In this document: piece after piece, positions 17,559 to 27,371 of the stretch | Position numbering within the stretch: position 1 is the stretch's first letter | Layout of the letters: every line of letters starts with the position of its first letter | NCBI RefSeq assembly: GCF_017355405.1 | Contig: NZ_CP061177.1 | Coordinates: 1,533,001-1,597,000, forward strand | DNA: 64,000 nt | Reading direction: 5' to 3' | Source of the DNA: Roseomonas haemaphysalidis | Lineage (GTDB): Bacteria; Pseudomonadota; Alphaproteobacteria; Acetobacterales; Acetobacteraceae | Position numbers and translations under genes: made by a program | Notes under the pieces: generated by a model | Told to the model about the DNA's origin: nothing | The model's input: the letters and a program-made list of their open reading frames with translations, nothing else | Database searches by the model: none

Positions 17559-19826
17559 TCACAGCATCCGGCCGATGGTGGCCAGCAGCTCGCGCTGGTC
17601 GAACTTCTGCTTCGCCAGATAGGCGCCGGCGCCGAGATCCAGCCCGCGCCGCACGTCCTCGGGCGCGGCGCGCGAGGTCATCAGGATCACCGGGATGGGC
17701 GCGAGCTCCGGGTCGGTCTTGATCGCCTGCAGCAAGGCGAAGCCATCCATGCGCGGCATCTCCACGTCGGCCACGACGAGGTCCACCAGCGCCTCGCCGC
17801 CGCGCAGCACGGCCAGCGCGTCCAGCCCGTCGACGCTGAGCAGCACGCGGTAGCCCTGCGCTTCCAGGATCGACTTTTCCAGCGTCCGGGTGGTGATGGA
17901 ATCGTCGACCACCAGCACCGTGGGCCGCGCCCCGGGCTCGGCCAGCGGCGCGGCGAGGCCCAGGCGGCCGGCACCGAGATGCCCTTCGTCGCGCAGCCAG
18001 CGGCCGACCAGCCCCTCGGGGCTCAGCACCAGCACCGGCGCCTCGCCCTGCCGTGCCGCGATGCCGCCCAGCAGCTCCACATCCAGGCCCAGCGCGCCCA
18101 GGGCGGCGGCGTCCAGGCTGTCCACCAGCAGGGTGCGCACGTCCTGCGCCGCCTGCACCGCCAGGGCGCAGTGCCGGGCGCCGCGCTTCAGCAGCACGGC
18201 GTGCACGTGGCCGGCCTCCACCGGGATGGCCGGGTCCGGCGAGCCGAGCAGGGTGGCGAGGGATACCAGAGGCGCGATCACGGGGGCGGTAACGCCGGTG
18301 CCGGCCATCGCGATGCGTGCCACGGGCCGGCCTTCCACGCTTTCGACCAGCCCCGCCGGCAAGCGCAGCAGCCGCTCCACGCCATGGCTCGGCAGGCCAT
18401 AGGTGCGGCCGCCGGCGTCCACCAGCAGCAGCCTTTGGCGGGCGGCGGACAATGGCACCGCCACCTCCACCTCGGTGCCCGCGCCGGCGGGGCGGGCCCG
18501 CATCAGCGCGCCGCCACGCAGCCGCCGCGCCGCTTCCGCCACCACCGACAGCCCCATGCCGCGCCCGGACAGCCGGTCCACGCTGCCGGCGGTGGAAAAG
18601 CCGGGCTCGAACACCAGCGCCAGCAGCCGGTCGGGCGGCGGCGGCGGCGCGCCGGGCGCGCGCTCCGGCAGCAGCCCCTGGCGGACCGCCGTGCTTTCGA
18701 TGCGCGAAAGGTCCGGGCCGTGGCCGTCATCGGCCACCGTCAGCAACAGCAGCCCGCCGCGCGTGGCCAGCCGCAGCACCACTTCGGCGCGCGACGGCTT
18801 GCCCTGGGCCAGCCGCTGCTCCGGCCGGTCCACGCCGTGGCCGATGGCGTTGCGCAACAGGTGCAGCACAGGGTCCTTGAGGGCCTGCAGCACCCGGCGG
18901 TCGGCCTGGATCGCCATGCCTTCCAGCCGCACCGAGACATCCTGCCCGGCGTCGCGCGCCAGGTCGCGGGCCATGCGGCCGAGCGCCCCCAGCACCGTTT
19001 CGGCCGGCACCAGGGCAATGGCCTCCACCTGCTCGCGCGCCTGCTGGGCGGCGGCCTCGGCGCCGGCGGCATCGGCCCGCTGCTGGCGCGCCAGGGTGGC
19101 CATGGTGCGCGACAACTGGTCCAGCCCGCGCTCCACCGCCTGCACGGCCGCCGGTCCCGGGTCGCGCCGCACCGCGTCCAGGCCGTGCCGCACCATGGCC
19201 AGCTCCGCCAGCATGCCGCGCAGCGCGGCATCCCGCTCGCTCCAGCGCGTTGCTTCCTCCGACAGGGCCTGCACGGCGACGGCGAGCGATTCCAACTGGC
19301 TGGCCGGCACCCGCAGGTATTCCACGGCGGCTTCCGGCACCGCGGGCGGCACGTCGGCGGGCGCCGAGGCGGGCTGCATGGGGGGGGCGTGCGCCGGGGC
19401 GGGGGGCGGCGGCGTGCCGGCACCGCCCAGCAGCGCGTCCAGCGCGCTGATCGCGGCGGGCGGCGGGGCGGTGGCGGCGGGCGCACCGTCCGGCGGCAGC
19501 GCGGCCACGAAACCCTCGATCCCGTCCAGCCCCTGCTGCACGGCGCCGATCACGGCGGCATCCAGCGCCAGCGCACCCTCGGCCACGCGCGCCAGCACGG
19601 CTTCCAGCCGGTGCGCCACGTCTTCCACCGCCGGCAGGTCGACCGCGCGCGCGGCGCCCTTCAGGCTGTGGGCGCGGCGGAAGATGTCGCGCAGGTCCGG
19701 CACCGCGCCACGCTCGGCCGCGTCCAGCCCGGCGCGGATGGCCTCCAGGTGCTCACGGTGCTCGGCGTCGAAGGCAGCCAGCAGCTCGCGCCGCAGCTCG
19801 GCCATCGGGTCGGGGAACGGCGGCAC
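17559..19826 (-). CDS. cheA: Hybrid CheA kinase with C-terminal receiver (WspE-like)
   Basis: A 755-residue chemosensory kinase. An Hpt domain at the N terminus carries His53 in RRAHSLKGAAR. A low-complexity Pro/Ala linker (about 110-160) is followed by the dimerisation and HATPase domains (HLLRNAIGHG, VADDGHGPD, GRGMGLSVV), a CheW-like regulatory domain (about 485-620) and a receiver (about 637-755, Asp687 in VADVEMP). A CheA fused to a receiver is typical of WspE, Pil-Chp and FrzE-type alternative systems rather than flagellar taxis. The kinase would pass phosphate to CheB and, by inference, to the receiver-bearing kinases encoded downstream. The gene starts 6 bases after the MCP gene. Confidence 0.93.
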   Translation of the reverse strand: MPPFPDPMAELRRELLAAFDAEHREHLEAIRAGLDAAERGAVPDLRDIFRRAHSLKGAARAVDLPAVEDVAHRLEAVLARVAEGALALDAAVIGAVQQGLDGIEGFVAALPPDGAPAATAPPPAAISALDALLGGAGTPPPPAPAHAPPMQPASAPADVPPAVPEAAVEYLRVPASQLESLAVAVQALSEEATRWSERDAALRGMLAELAMVRHGLDAVRRDPGPAAVQAVERGLDQLSRTMATLARQQRADAAGAEAAAQQAREQVEAIALVPAETVLGALGRMARDLARDAGQDVSVRLEGMAIQADRRVLQALKDPVLHLLRNAIGHGVDRPEQRLAQGKPSRAEVVLRLATRGGLLLLTVADDGHGPDLSRIESTAVRQGLLPERAPGAPPPPPDRLLALVFEPGFSTAGSVDRLSGRGMGLSVVAEAARRLRGGALMRARPAGAGTEVEVAVPLSAARQRLLLVDAGGRTYGLPSHGVERLLRLPAGLVESVEGRPVARIAMAGTGVTAPVIAPLVSLATLLGSPDPAIPVEAGHVHAVLLKRGARHCALAVQAAQDVRTLLVDSLDAAALGALGLDVELLGGIAARQGEAPVLVLSPEGLVGRWLRDEGHLGAGRLGLAAPLAEPGARPTVLVVDDSITTRTLEKSILEAQGYRVLLSVDGLDALAVLRGGEALVDLVVADVEMPRMDGFALLQAIKTDPELAPIPVILMTSRAAPEDVRRGLDLGAGAYLAKQKFDQRELLATIGRML

Positions 19827-19832
19827 GCCGGG

Positions 19833-21500
19833 TCAGACGCGGTAGCGGTCGGCCAGCCCGACCAACTGGCCCGACAGCTGCGTCAGGTTGGCCGCCGCCG
19901 TGTCCAGCTGCCGGGTGCCGGCGGCGGTCTGCTGGCTGGCCTGGCGGATGTTCTGCAGCGCGCCCATCACCTGCTCGATGCCCAGCTGCTGCTGGTTGGT
20001 GGAAGCCACGATCTGCTGAAAGGTCTGCACGCTTTCCTGGATGCGCGCGCTGATCTCGCTGATGGTGCCGTGGGTGGTGTCCGTGCGCTCGCGCCCGGCG
20101 GCGACGCGCTTGACCGCCTCTTCCGTCAGCATCACGGAGGAATTGATGCCGCGCTGGATGTCGCCCAGGATGGAGCGCACCTGCGCGGTCGCTTCCTTGG
20201 CCTGGTCGGCCAGCGTCTTCATCTCGGCCGCCACGACCGAGAAGCTGCGGCCCTGCTCGCCGGCCGCCGCCGCCTCGATCGCCGCGTTGAGCGCCAGCAG
20301 GTGCGAGCGTTCCGAGATGTCGTTGACGGTGGCGATGATCTCGCCGATCGCCTGGGTCTTCTCGCTGAGCGCCACGATGTTGCCGGCCACCGCCTCGGCC
20401 TGCTCGCGGATCTGCTCCATCGCGCGCACCGTCTCGTCCACCGCCTTGAGGCCGGCGCTGCCGGTTTGCGCGGTGGCCTGGGCGGAAGCGATCACCTCCT
20501 GCGCCCGCTTGCCGATCTGGCTGCCGGAATGGGTGATCTCGTCCACCGTGGCGGCGGTTTCCTGCACGGCGGCCAGCTGTTCCTCCACGCTGGCCGCCTG
20601 TTCCTGCGTGCTGGCGCGGATCTCGGCGGCGGCGGCATTGAGGTTTTCCGTCGCCTCGCGGCTTTGCCGCGCCATCTGGCGCAGCCCCTCGACCATGCTG
20701 TTCAGCGTGGTGCCGAGCCGCCCCAGCTCGGTGCGTCCGCTGGCGGCGGGCGGCCCCGACAGGTCGCCCCGCCCGACGCGCTCGACGAACTCCATGAAAT
20801 CGGCGAGGGGGCTGACGATGGAGCGGCGGATCAGCAGCGCGATGGCCAGCCCCAGCACCACCGCGATGCCGAGCGCCAGCACCACGGACAGCCGGCTGTC
20901 CTCGTAGCGCTGGTTGCTGCGCGCCTGGCCGGCGGCGATCACCTGGTTCAGCGTGTCCTGGGTCTGGTCGATCAGCCGGCCCAGCTCGTCGCGGCCGGTG
21001 ACCACGGCGGTGCCGGCGTTGATCACCGCCTCCACGTCGCCGCCGCGCGTGGCGTTCACCTGGGCCTGGCTCTGGTCGCGGATCTGCCGCAGCGGGCCGG
21101 ATGCCTGGGTGAGAAGCTGCGCCACCTGCGACCAGCCGCCGCTGCGTTCTTCCGAAATGGCGCTGGCGGCGTTGCGGTTGGCGGTGGACAGCATCTCGGC
21201 CAGCAGCGCTTCCGTGCGGACGGCCTGGCGCTGCCATTGCTGGGGCAGGTCGCCTTCCTGTCCGTCGCGGCCCAGCTGGCGCATCAGAAAGCGGCTGACG
21301 GTGCGGGCGCGGGTGTCCTGCATGTCGCTTTCCGCATCCCGCAGCGTGGCCAGCTGGCGCAGCATGCCGAGGTCGCGCGCCACGATCATCTCGGTGGCGC
21401 GCGTCACCGTGCTGATCTGGTTCAGCCCGTACAAGCCGAGGCCCACCATCAGGAGCACGAGGGCGGCGAAGCCGAGGAGGATGCGGTTGGCGATGCTCAA
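19833..21500 (-). CDS. Methyl-accepting chemotaxis protein, 4-helix-bundle sensor
   Basis: A 555-residue inner-membrane receptor. TM1 spans about residues 6-28, a roughly 175-residue mostly helical periplasmic domain of 4HB_MCP character follows, TM2 spans about 206-227, HAMP about 225-280, then the cytoplasmic signalling hairpin. The tip contains ERSHLLALNAAIEAAAAGEQ, close to the universal CheW/CheA-binding tip. WspA receptors have this layout. The start is TTG, overlapping the upstream cheW stop (TTGA). The ligand or stimulus is unknown. There is no C-terminal CheR-docking pentapeptide; the protein ends GLADRYRV. Confidence 0.93.
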   Translation of the reverse strand: MSIANRILLGFAALVLLMVGLGLYGLNQISTVTRATEMIVARDLGMLRQLATLRDAESDMQDTRARTVSRFLMRQLGRDGQEGDLPQQWQRQAVRTEALLAEMLSTANRNAASAISEERSGGWSQVAQLLTQASGPLRQIRDQSQAQVNATRGGDVEAVINAGTAVVTGRDELGRLIDQTQDTLNQVIAAGQARSNQRYEDSRLSVVLALGIAVVLGLAIALLIRRSIVSPLADFMEFVERVGRGDLSGPPAASGRTELGRLGTTLNSMVEGLRQMARQSREATENLNAAAAEIRASTQEQAASVEEQLAAVQETAATVDEITHSGSQIGKRAQEVIASAQATAQTGSAGLKAVDETVRAMEQIREQAEAVAGNIVALSEKTQAIGEIIATVNDISERSHLLALNAAIEAAAAGEQGRSFSVVAAEMKTLADQAKEATAQVRSILGDIQRGINSSVMLTEEAVKRVAAGRERTDTTHGTISEISARIQESVQTFQQIVASTNQQQLGIEQVMGALQNIRQASQQTAAGTRQLDTAAANLTQLSGQLVGLADRYRV

Positions 21501-22060
21501 GTCGAAGGATTCCCAGAAGGTCCGGCCGGGGCCGCGGGCAGGAAAGGGCGCAGCAGCCGGGGCAGGTCAACCAGCCCCGCCAGCCCGGCGGGCGTCAGCA
21601 CGGCGCCGGCCAGGCCGCCGGACGCCGGCGCTTCCGCCAGCGGCAGCGGGCCAGGGGCGCCCAGGGCGCGGTCCACCCGCAGCGCGAAGCGCCGCAGGCC
21701 GCCGCGCAGGAGCAGCAGGTGGCCGGCCGGGCCGGGTGCCGCCGCCGGAGCCGGCAGGCCCAGCGCCAGCCCGAGGTCGAGCAGCACGAACACCTGCCCG
21801 GCGCGGCCAAAGAAACCCAGCATGGCCGGCGGCTGGCCGGGCGCGGGCGTCACCGGACCGGCCGGCACCACCCGCAGCACCGCGTCCAGCGGCAGGGCAT
21901 AGCTGTCCCCGCCCAGCGCGCACAGCAGCAGGGGCGGGCTGAGCGCGCCGGGCGGGCCGGCGGCCGCGCCGCGGCGCGCCAGCGCCCGGGTGCGGCTGTC
22001 GAGGATGTGCTCGGCGCGGCGTTCCGCGGCGGTCGGCTGGTGGCGCAGCTGCAGGATCAT
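21497..22060 (-). CDS. cheW: CheW-type coupling protein (first copy next to the receptor)
   Basis: A 187-residue protein with a CheW domain from about residue 45 (LLCALGGDSYALPLDAVLRV) to about 175 (LAGLVDLPRLLRPFL). A 40-residue helical N-terminal extension precedes it. It bridges receptor and CheA in the array. The ATG at 22060 overlaps the cheR stop (ATGA), which decides the start against the much longer GC-shadow frame. It corresponds to WspB or WspD by position. The sequence is rich in Ala, Gly and Pro and clearly diverged from the second copy at 23460-23996, so the two copies probably have different partners. Confidence 0.88.
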   Translation of the reverse strand: MILQLRHQPTAAERRAEHILDSRTRALARRGAAAGPPGALSPPLLLCALGGDSYALPLDAVLRVVPAGPVTPAPGQPPAMLGFFGRAGQVFVLLDLGLALGLPAPAAAPGPAGHLLLLRGGLRRFALRVDRALGAPGPLPLAEAPASGGLAGAVLTPAGLAGLVDLPRLLRPFLPAAPAGPSGNPST

Positions 22061-23460
22061 GGGGCGGCCAGCTGCAGGCGGGCGGTGGCGCGCAGCGCGC
22101 TGGCGCTCAGCCCGTCGCCTTCGGGCAGCGGCGCGTCGCCCGGCAGGGTGCCGGCGATGCGCGCGGCGGCGGCGACGGCGCGGCGCCCCGGCTGCCGCTG
22201 CCCGCCGGCCAGCAGCAGCAGGCCCAGCTGGTAATGCGCCATGGCGAAGTCCTGGCGCAGCGCGATGGCGCGGCGAAACCCCCGTTCGGCCCGGTCGCGT
22301 TCGCCGGCCGCGGCGGCCAGCAGCCCGTCGTAGTAATGCAGCGCGGCATCGCCGGGGTTGTGTTGCAGCCCGTCGCGGCAGGCGGCGGCGGCACCGCTCA
22401 GATCGCCCAGGTCGGCGCGCAGCCGCACCAGCGACAGCAGGTCCGGTGCCGGGTGTGGCGCCGGGGGCTGCGGGGCGGGCGGTGTGGCGGCCCTTGGCGA
22501 TGGTGGCGGCGGCAGCGGGGCCCAGGCGGCCGGCGGGGGGGCGGCCGGCGGTGGCGGCGGCGCGGCGGCGGGCAGCGGCGGCAGCTCGCCCGCCGCGCGG
22601 CGCCACGCGGCGGTGCCGGGCAGCGACACCGGTTCCAGAAAGGCGGCAAAGGCCGGGCTGGGCTCGGCATGGCCCAGCAGCAGCCAGCCGCCGGGCTGCA
22701 GCCGCGCCGCCAGCTGCCGCACCAGCGCCGGCACCACCGCCGGGTCGAAATAGATCAGCACGTTGCGGCACAGGATCAGGTCGAATTCATGCAGTTCCAG
22801 TGCCGCGTCGGGCCGCAGCAGGTCCAGGAGGTTCTGTTGCTGAAAGCGCACCAGCGCGCGGTGCTGCGGCCGCAACTGCCAGGTGGCGCTGGCGCCGGGG
22901 CGCGCCGCGGGCCGTGCCACGAAGTCCCGCTCGCGCTCGGCGGGCGGCAGGGCGCGCAGCGACCAGGCGGTGAATTCCGCTTGCCGTGCCGCTTCCAGCG
23001 CCTGGGCGTTCAAATCGGTACCCAGCAGCGTGATGCGCCAGTCTTCCAGCGCCGGGCCCAGCAGCTCGCGCAACAGGATGGCGATGGAATAAGGCTCGCT
23101 GCCGTTGGCGCAGCCGGCGCTCCAGATCCGCAGCCGGCGGCTGGCGGCGTTGCGCGACAGCAGGGTGGGCAGAATGGTGTTGCGCAGCGCCGCGAACTGC
23201 TCGGCGTAGCGGAAGAAAAAGGTTTCGCCGATGGTGATCGCGGCTTCCAGCGCGGCCCATTCCGCTTCCGCCGTCGCGGGGTTCTCCAGCCGGGCGCGCA
23301 GGGCAGCCAGGCTGGTCAGCCCCAGCGCGCGCAGCCGGGCGCGCAGCCGGTCCCACAACAGGTCGTCCTTGTCGGCGTAGTAGTGGTGGCCGGTGCGGCG
23401 GATCACCTCGGCCTTCAGGTCCAGGAAGTCGGCATCGGGCAGGAAGCCGGGGGTGGCCAT
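22057..23460 (-). CDS. cheR: CheR methyltransferase with C-terminal TPR region (WspC-like)
   Basis: A 467-residue protein. CheR occupies about residues 1-285: ITIGETFFFRY near 95, the SAM-binding WSAGCANGSEPYSIAIL near 132, and FDLILCRNVLIYF near 240. A proline-rich linker (about 295-340) leads to tetratricopeptide-like repeats (DLSGAAAACRDGLQHNPGDA and following) from about 345 to 450. It methylates receptor glutamates with S-adenosylmethionine. CheR-TPR fusions occur in Wsp and Frz-type alternative systems. Overlaps with both cheW genes show one tightly coupled operon. Confidence 0.94.
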   Translation of the reverse strand: MATPGFLPDADFLDLKAEVIRRTGHHYYADKDDLLWDRLRARLRALGLTSLAALRARLENPATAEAEWAALEAAITIGETFFFRYAEQFAALRNTILPTLLSRNAASRRLRIWSAGCANGSEPYSIAILLRELLGPALEDWRITLLGTDLNAQALEAARQAEFTAWSLRALPPAERERDFVARPAARPGASATWQLRPQHRALVRFQQQNLLDLLRPDAALELHEFDLILCRNVLIYFDPAVVPALVRQLAARLQPGGWLLLGHAEPSPAFAAFLEPVSLPGTAAWRRAAGELPPLPAAAPPPPPAAPPPAAWAPLPPPPSPRAATPPAPQPPAPHPAPDLLSLVRLRADLGDLSGAAAACRDGLQHNPGDAALHYYDGLLAAAAGERDRAERGFRRAIALRQDFAMAHYQLGLLLLAGGQRQPGRRAVAAAARIAGTLPGDAPLPEGDGLSASALRATARLQLAAP

Positions 23461-23996
23461 CAGGGCTGCCAGCCCCGTGCGCGGTGCTGCGCCGCCTCGG
23501 CCAAGCCGGCCAGCGCCTCGCGTTCCCGGGCCAGCAGCAGCCGGGCGGGGTCCAGCAGGTGGGCGGGTCCCTGCGCGGTGGGCAGCGTGGCGGCGACGCA
23601 GCCGTTCAGCGTGTGCGCCGGGTCCACCGGCTGCAGGCTGCCGGCGGGCAGGGCCAGCAGGTCCAGCGCGCGGTCCACCAACAGGCCGAAGCCCTCTTCC
23701 AGCACCACGATGTGGCGGTACAGCCCGTCTGCCTGGTCGTCTTCCGGCGCTGCGGCCCGCAGGCCCAGCAGGCGGGTGGCGTGCAGCACCGGCAGCAGCG
23801 CGCCGCCCAGCCCGGCGAAGCCCGCCACCACCGGCGGCAGCCCCGGCGGCCGGGCCAGGCGCGGCAGCGGCAGCAGCTCTCGCACCGCGCCGCGTGGCAG
23901 GGCCAGCCGCATCCCGGCCAGCGCCAGCAGCAGAAAGTGGTCCGTCGCCGCCGGCAGGGGGGCGGGGGCCGCGGCTTCGGGGCAGGCGGTGTGCAT
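23460..23996 (-). CDS. cheW: CheW-type coupling protein (second copy, first gene of the operon)
   Basis: A 178-residue protein with a CheW domain from about residue 18 (HFLLLALAGMRLALPRGAV) to 150. The GFAGLGGALLPVL and GLLVDRALDLLALP segments match the family fold. The ATG at 23996 is preferred; an in-frame start at 24074 would run into the divergent phosphatase gene. The stop overlaps the cheR start by one base (TGATG). It probably heads the whole chemosensory transcript, so the 76-base gap up to 24072 should hold the promoter, though I see no convincing sigma-70 boxes there. Confidence 0.87.
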   Translation of the reverse strand: MHTACPEAAAPAPLPAATDHFLLLALAGMRLALPRGAVRELLPLPRLARPPGLPPVVAGFAGLGGALLPVLHATRLLGLRAAAPEDDQADGLYRHIVVLEEGFGLLVDRALDLLALPAGSLQPVDPAHTLNGCVAATLPTAQGPAHLLDPARLLLAREREALAGLAEAAQHRARGWQP

Positions 23997-24072
23997 CGGG
24001 CGATGGCGCTGTTGCCAGAGGCTTGTATCATCGGCCTTCCCGCACCGCCAATCCCCGGAGCCGCTCGCGCCC

Positions 24073-24606
24073 ATGCCCGCGACCTTCGCGCTGCTGCGCC
24101 ACCTGCCGACGGCGCTCGCGCCCGGCCACTGCTACGGCCGGCTGGACCTGCCGCCGGGGCCGGCAAGCCCGGCGGCGGCGCTGGCGGGGCTGCGAAACTT
24201 CCCCGCCCGGACGCTGCTGAGCAGCCCGGCGGCGCGCTGCATGGCGCTGGCCGGTGCCGTGGCGGCGGCCACGGGCCTCGCGGCGCGGCCGGAGCCGGGC
24301 CTGCTGGAACTGGATTTCGGCGCCTGGGAAGGGGCCCGCTGGGACGACGTGCCGCGCGCGGCGCTGGATGCCTGGGCCGCCGACCCCTGGGGCTTCGCGC
24401 CGCCGGGGGGCGAAAGCGGCGCGGCGCTGGTGGCCCGGGTGCGGGCGGTCTTCGCGACCATGCGGCCGGGCACGGTGGTGGTGTCCCATGGCGGGCCGTT
24501 GAAGGTGCTGGCGGCGCTGATCGCCGGCCGGCCGGTGGACCTGCTGGCCCCGGCGCCGCCGATGGGCTCCTGCGTGCTGCATCCGCCGGGGGGTGGTTTG
24601 CCGTAA
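24073..24606 (+). CDS. cobC: Histidine phosphatase, alpha-ribazole phosphatase (CobC)-like
   Basis: A 177-residue cytoplasmic phosphoglycerate-mutase-fold enzyme. The phosphate-accepting His is in LLRHLP (residues 7-12); CYGRLDLP, LSSPAARC and LELDFGAWEGARWDD follow, as in CobC proteins, with the second His in VVSHGGPLKVL near 140. CobC dephosphorylates alpha-ribazole 5'-phosphate in the assembly of cobalamin's lower ligand. No other cobalamin gene is in the window and no cobalamin riboswitch is apparent upstream, so the pathway assignment is moderate while the superfamily is certain. Confidence 0.82.
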   Translation: MPATFALLRHLPTALAPGHCYGRLDLPPGPASPAAALAGLRNFPARTLLSSPAARCMALAGAVAAATGLAARPEPGLLELDFGAWEGARWDDVPRAALDAWAADPWGFAPPGGESGAALVARVRAVFATMRPGTVVVSHGGPLKVLAALIAGRPVDLLAPAPPMGSCVLHPPGGGLP

Positions 24607-24657
24607 GGCGGGAACGGCGTCATCCTGCCGGTCCGGGAAACGCGGAAGGACAGGTTC

Positions 24658-26817
24658 ATGGCGGAGACGGGGCAGGTTGGCGGGCTGACGGTGGCGGCGG
24701 CCTTGAAGCGCTTTCTGGACCAGGAAGCGCTGCCGGGCACCGGCGTCTCGCCCGAAGCGTTCTGGGCGGGCTACGCGCGCATCCTGGCCACGCTCGCGCC
24801 GCGCAACGCCGCATTGCTGGCCGAGCGCGACGCGTTGCAGGCCAAGATCGACGCCTGGCACCGCGCCCACCCCGCCCGCCCCGTGGACCGCGCCGCCTAT
24901 TCGGCCTTTCTGCGTGAGATCGGCTACCTGCTGCCGGAGCCCGAGGCGGTGCAGGCCGCGACGGCGGATGTGGACGAGGAGATCGCCACCCTGGCCGGGC
25001 CGCAGCTGGTGGTGCCGGTCAACAACGCCCGCTACGCGCTGAATGCCGGCAATGCCCGCTGGGGCAGCCTGTACGACGCCCTGTACGGCACCGACGCGAT
25101 CCCGGAAGCGGGCGAGCTGTCCCGCGGCCAGGGCTTCAACCCGGCGCGCGGCGCGCAGGTGATCGCCCGCGCGCGGGAGGTGCTGGATGCGGCGGCGCCG
25201 CTGCTCAGCGGGCATTGGGCTTCCGTCACGGGGCTGGCGGTGCGCAACGGCGTGCTGGAGGTTTCCATGACCAGCGGCCAGACCTCGCTGCGCGATGCAG
25301 CGCAGTTCGCGGGCTATGCCGGCGCGCCGGACGCGCCCACCGCCGTGCTGCTGCGCCACAACGGGCTGCATCTGGAGATCCGCCTGGACCGCGCGCACCC
25401 GATCGGCCAGGGCGACCCGGCGGGCATGGCCGACCTGGTGCTGGAATCTGCCGTGTCCACCATCATGGACTGCGAGGACAGCGTCACGGCCGTGGATGCC
25501 GAGGACAAGGTGGCGGTGTACCGCAACTGGCTGGGCCTGATGAAGGGCGACCTGTCGGCCACCTTCGGCAAGGATGGGCGGGAAGTGACGCGCCGGCTGA
25601 ACCCCGACCGGGCGTTCACCGCGCCGGATGGCAGCAAGCTGTCGCTGCACGGGCGCAGCCTGATGCTGGTGCGCAACGTCGGCCACCACATGATGACGGA
25701 TGCCGTGCTGCTGGACGGCGCCGAAACGCCGGAAACCATCCTGGACGCGCTGGCCACCGTCGCCATCGCGATGCACGACATCAAGGGCAAGCGCCTGAAC
25801 TCGCGCAAGGGCAGCGTCTATGTGGTGAAGCCCAAGATGCACGGTCCCGCGGAAGTGGCCTGGGCCAACGAGCTGTTCGGCATGGTCGAGGAGGTGCTGG
25901 GCCTGCCGCGCAACACCGTCAAGCTCGGCATCATGGATGAGGAGCGGCGCACCACGGTCAACCTGCGCGCCTGCATCGCGGCGGCCAGGGACCGCATCGC
26001 CTTTATCAACACCGGCTTTCTGGACCGCACGGGCGACGAGATCCACACCTCCATGGAAGCCGGCCCTGTGCTGCGCAAGAACGACATGAAGGGCGCGGCC
26101 TGGATCAAGGCCTACGAGGACTGGAACGTCGATGCCGGCCTGGCCTGCGGGCTGCGCGGCCGGGCGCAGATCGGCAAGGGCATGTGGGCGGCGCCGGACC
26201 GCATGGCGGACATGCTGGCGCAAAAGGCCGGCCACCCGAGGGCCGGCGCCTCCACCGCCTGGGTGCCGTCCCCCACCGCCGCCACGCTGCACGCGCTGCA
26301 CTACCACGAGGTGGACGTCGCCGCGCGGCAGCGCGAGATCGCCGGCGGCGGCCGCCGCGCTGAGCTGGACGACCTGCTGACCGTGCCGCTGAGCGACAGC
26401 AACTGGTCGCCCGAGGATGTGCAGGCGGAGCTGGACAACAACGCCCAGGGCATCCTCGGCTACGTGGTGCGCTGGGTGGACCAGGGCGTCGGCTGCTCCA
26501 AGGTGCCCGACATCCATGACGTGGGGCTGATGGAGGACCGCGCGACGCTGCGCATCAGCGCCCAGCACATCGCCAACTGGCTGCGCCACGGTGTGGTGAC
26601 GCAAGCCCAGGTGGAGGAAACGCTGCGCCGCATGGCGGGCGTGGTGGACCGCCAGAACGCCGGCGACGCCGCCTATACCCCCATGGCCCCGGGCTTCGAC
26701 GGCCCGGCCTTCCGCGCGGCGCGCGAGCTGGTGTTCGAGGGGGCGCAGCAACCCAACGGCTATACCGAATTCGTGTTGACCCGCCGGCGGCGCGAAGCCA
26801 AGGCCGCCACCGCGTGA
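24658..26817 (+). CDS. glcB: Malate synthase G
   Basis: A 719-residue cytoplasmic enzyme, the usual length for isoform G (about 720-725). Visible landmarks are [20 protein letters not shown] near residue 85, the catalytic-region segment [16 protein letters not shown] near 275, [22 protein letters not shown] near 385, [13 protein letters not shown] near 420 and the C-terminal [20 protein letters not shown]. It condenses glyoxylate with acetyl-CoA to malate in the glyoxylate and glycolate pathways. Its stop overlaps the start of an ECF sigma factor gene (GTGA), an unusual coupling that may link expression of the two. Confidence 0.97.
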   Translation: MAETGQVGGLTVAAALKRFLDQEALPGTGVSPEAFWAGYARILATLAPRNAALLAERDALQAKIDAWHRAHPARPVDRAAYSAFLREIGYLLPEPEAVQAATADVDEEIATLAGPQLVVPVNNARYALNAGNARWGSLYDALYGTDAIPEAGELSRGQGFNPARGAQVIARAREVLDAAAPLLSGHWASVTGLAVRNGVLEVSMTSGQTSLRDAAQFAGYAGAPDAPTAVLLRHNGLHLEIRLDRAHPIGQGDPAGMADLVLESAVSTIMDCEDSVTAVDAEDKVAVYRNWLGLMKGDLSATFGKDGREVTRRLNPDRAFTAPDGSKLSLHGRSLMLVRNVGHHMMTDAVLLDGAETPETILDALATVAIAMHDIKGKRLNSRKGSVYVVKPKMHGPAEVAWANELFGMVEEVLGLPRNTVKLGIMDEERRTTVNLRACIAAARDRIAFINTGFLDRTGDEIHTSMEAGPVLRKNDMKGAAWIKAYEDWNVDAGLACGLRGRAQIGKGMWAAPDRMADMLAQKAGHPRAGASTAWVPSPTAATLHALHYHEVDVAARQREIAGGGRRAELDDLLTVPLSDSNWSPEDVQAELDNNAQGILGYVVRWVDQGVGCSKVPDIHDVGLMEDRATLRISAQHIANWLRHGVVTQAQVEETLRRMAGVVDRQNAGDAAYTPMAPGFDGPAFRAARELVFEGAQQPNGYTEFVLTRRRREAKAATA

Positions 26818-27371
26818 CCGCGGGTGTCGCGCAGCCTGCCGACCCGGCGCTGCCCGGGTTGCTGCTGGCGCTGGCGGGCGGTCAACGCGCGGCGCTGCGC
26901 AGCCTGTACGACCGGCAGTCCACCCGCCTGTTCGGCATCGCCAACGCCGTGCTGCGCGACCGCGACGCGGCGGCCGACGCGCTGCACGATGCCTTTCTGC
27001 GCATCGCCACGCGCGCCGGGCAGTTCGACCCGGCGCGCGGCGCGGCGGAAGCCTGGCTCGCCGCCATCGTGCGGCACGCGGCGCTCGACCTCGCGCGCAA
27101 GCGCGGGCGGGAGCTGCCGAGCGACGACCCGGCGCTGGGCGACACGCCCGTGGCGCCCGAGGCGCTGGACCGCGTGCTGGCCAACGATGACAGCCGCCGT
27201 TTGAAGGACTGCCTGTCCACGCTGGAAGCCAACCGCCGCGAAGGCATCGTGCTGGCCTTCGTGCATGGCCTGTCGCATGCCCAGATCGCCGCCCGGCTGG
27301 CCCTGCCGCTGGGCACCGTGAAGGCCTGGATCCGGCGCGGGCTGCTGCAACTGCGGGGATGCCTGACATGA
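26814..27371 (+). CDS. ECF RNA polymerase sigma factor, SigK-like
   Basis: A 185-residue sigma factor starting at GTG. Region 2 runs from [20 protein letters not shown] (about residue 28) through [18 protein letters not shown] (about 58). Region 4 has the helix-turn-helix [25 protein letters not shown] near residue 155. This is the SigK/ECF19-type pattern, and the next gene encodes a RskA-like anti-sigma factor, supporting the assignment. The start overlaps the malate synthase stop (GTGA) and the stop overlaps the anti-sigma start (ATGA). It probably directs transcription of its own regulon under envelope or redox stress, which is inferred from the family. Confidence 0.9.
   Translation: MTAGVAQPADPALPGLLLALAGGQRAALRSLYDRQSTRLFGIANAVLRDRDAAADALHDAFLRIATRAGQFDPARGAAEAWLAAIVRHAALDLARKRGRELPSDDPALGDTPVAPEALDRVLANDDSRRLKDCLSTLEANRREGIVLAFVHGLSHAQIAARLALPLGTVKAWIRRGLLQLRGCLT

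Noticed and set aside
16932..21902. Plus-strand open frame of 1656 codons across the chemosensory operon
   Set aside because: It is antisense to cheB, cheA, the MCP gene and part of cheW, with repetitive His/Gln/Gly/Arg composition; the minus-strand genes have intact domains and overlaps.
23997..24072. Cobalamin riboswitch before the CobC-like gene
   Set aside because: The gap is only 76 bases and shows no B12-box-like sequence or multi-stem structure.
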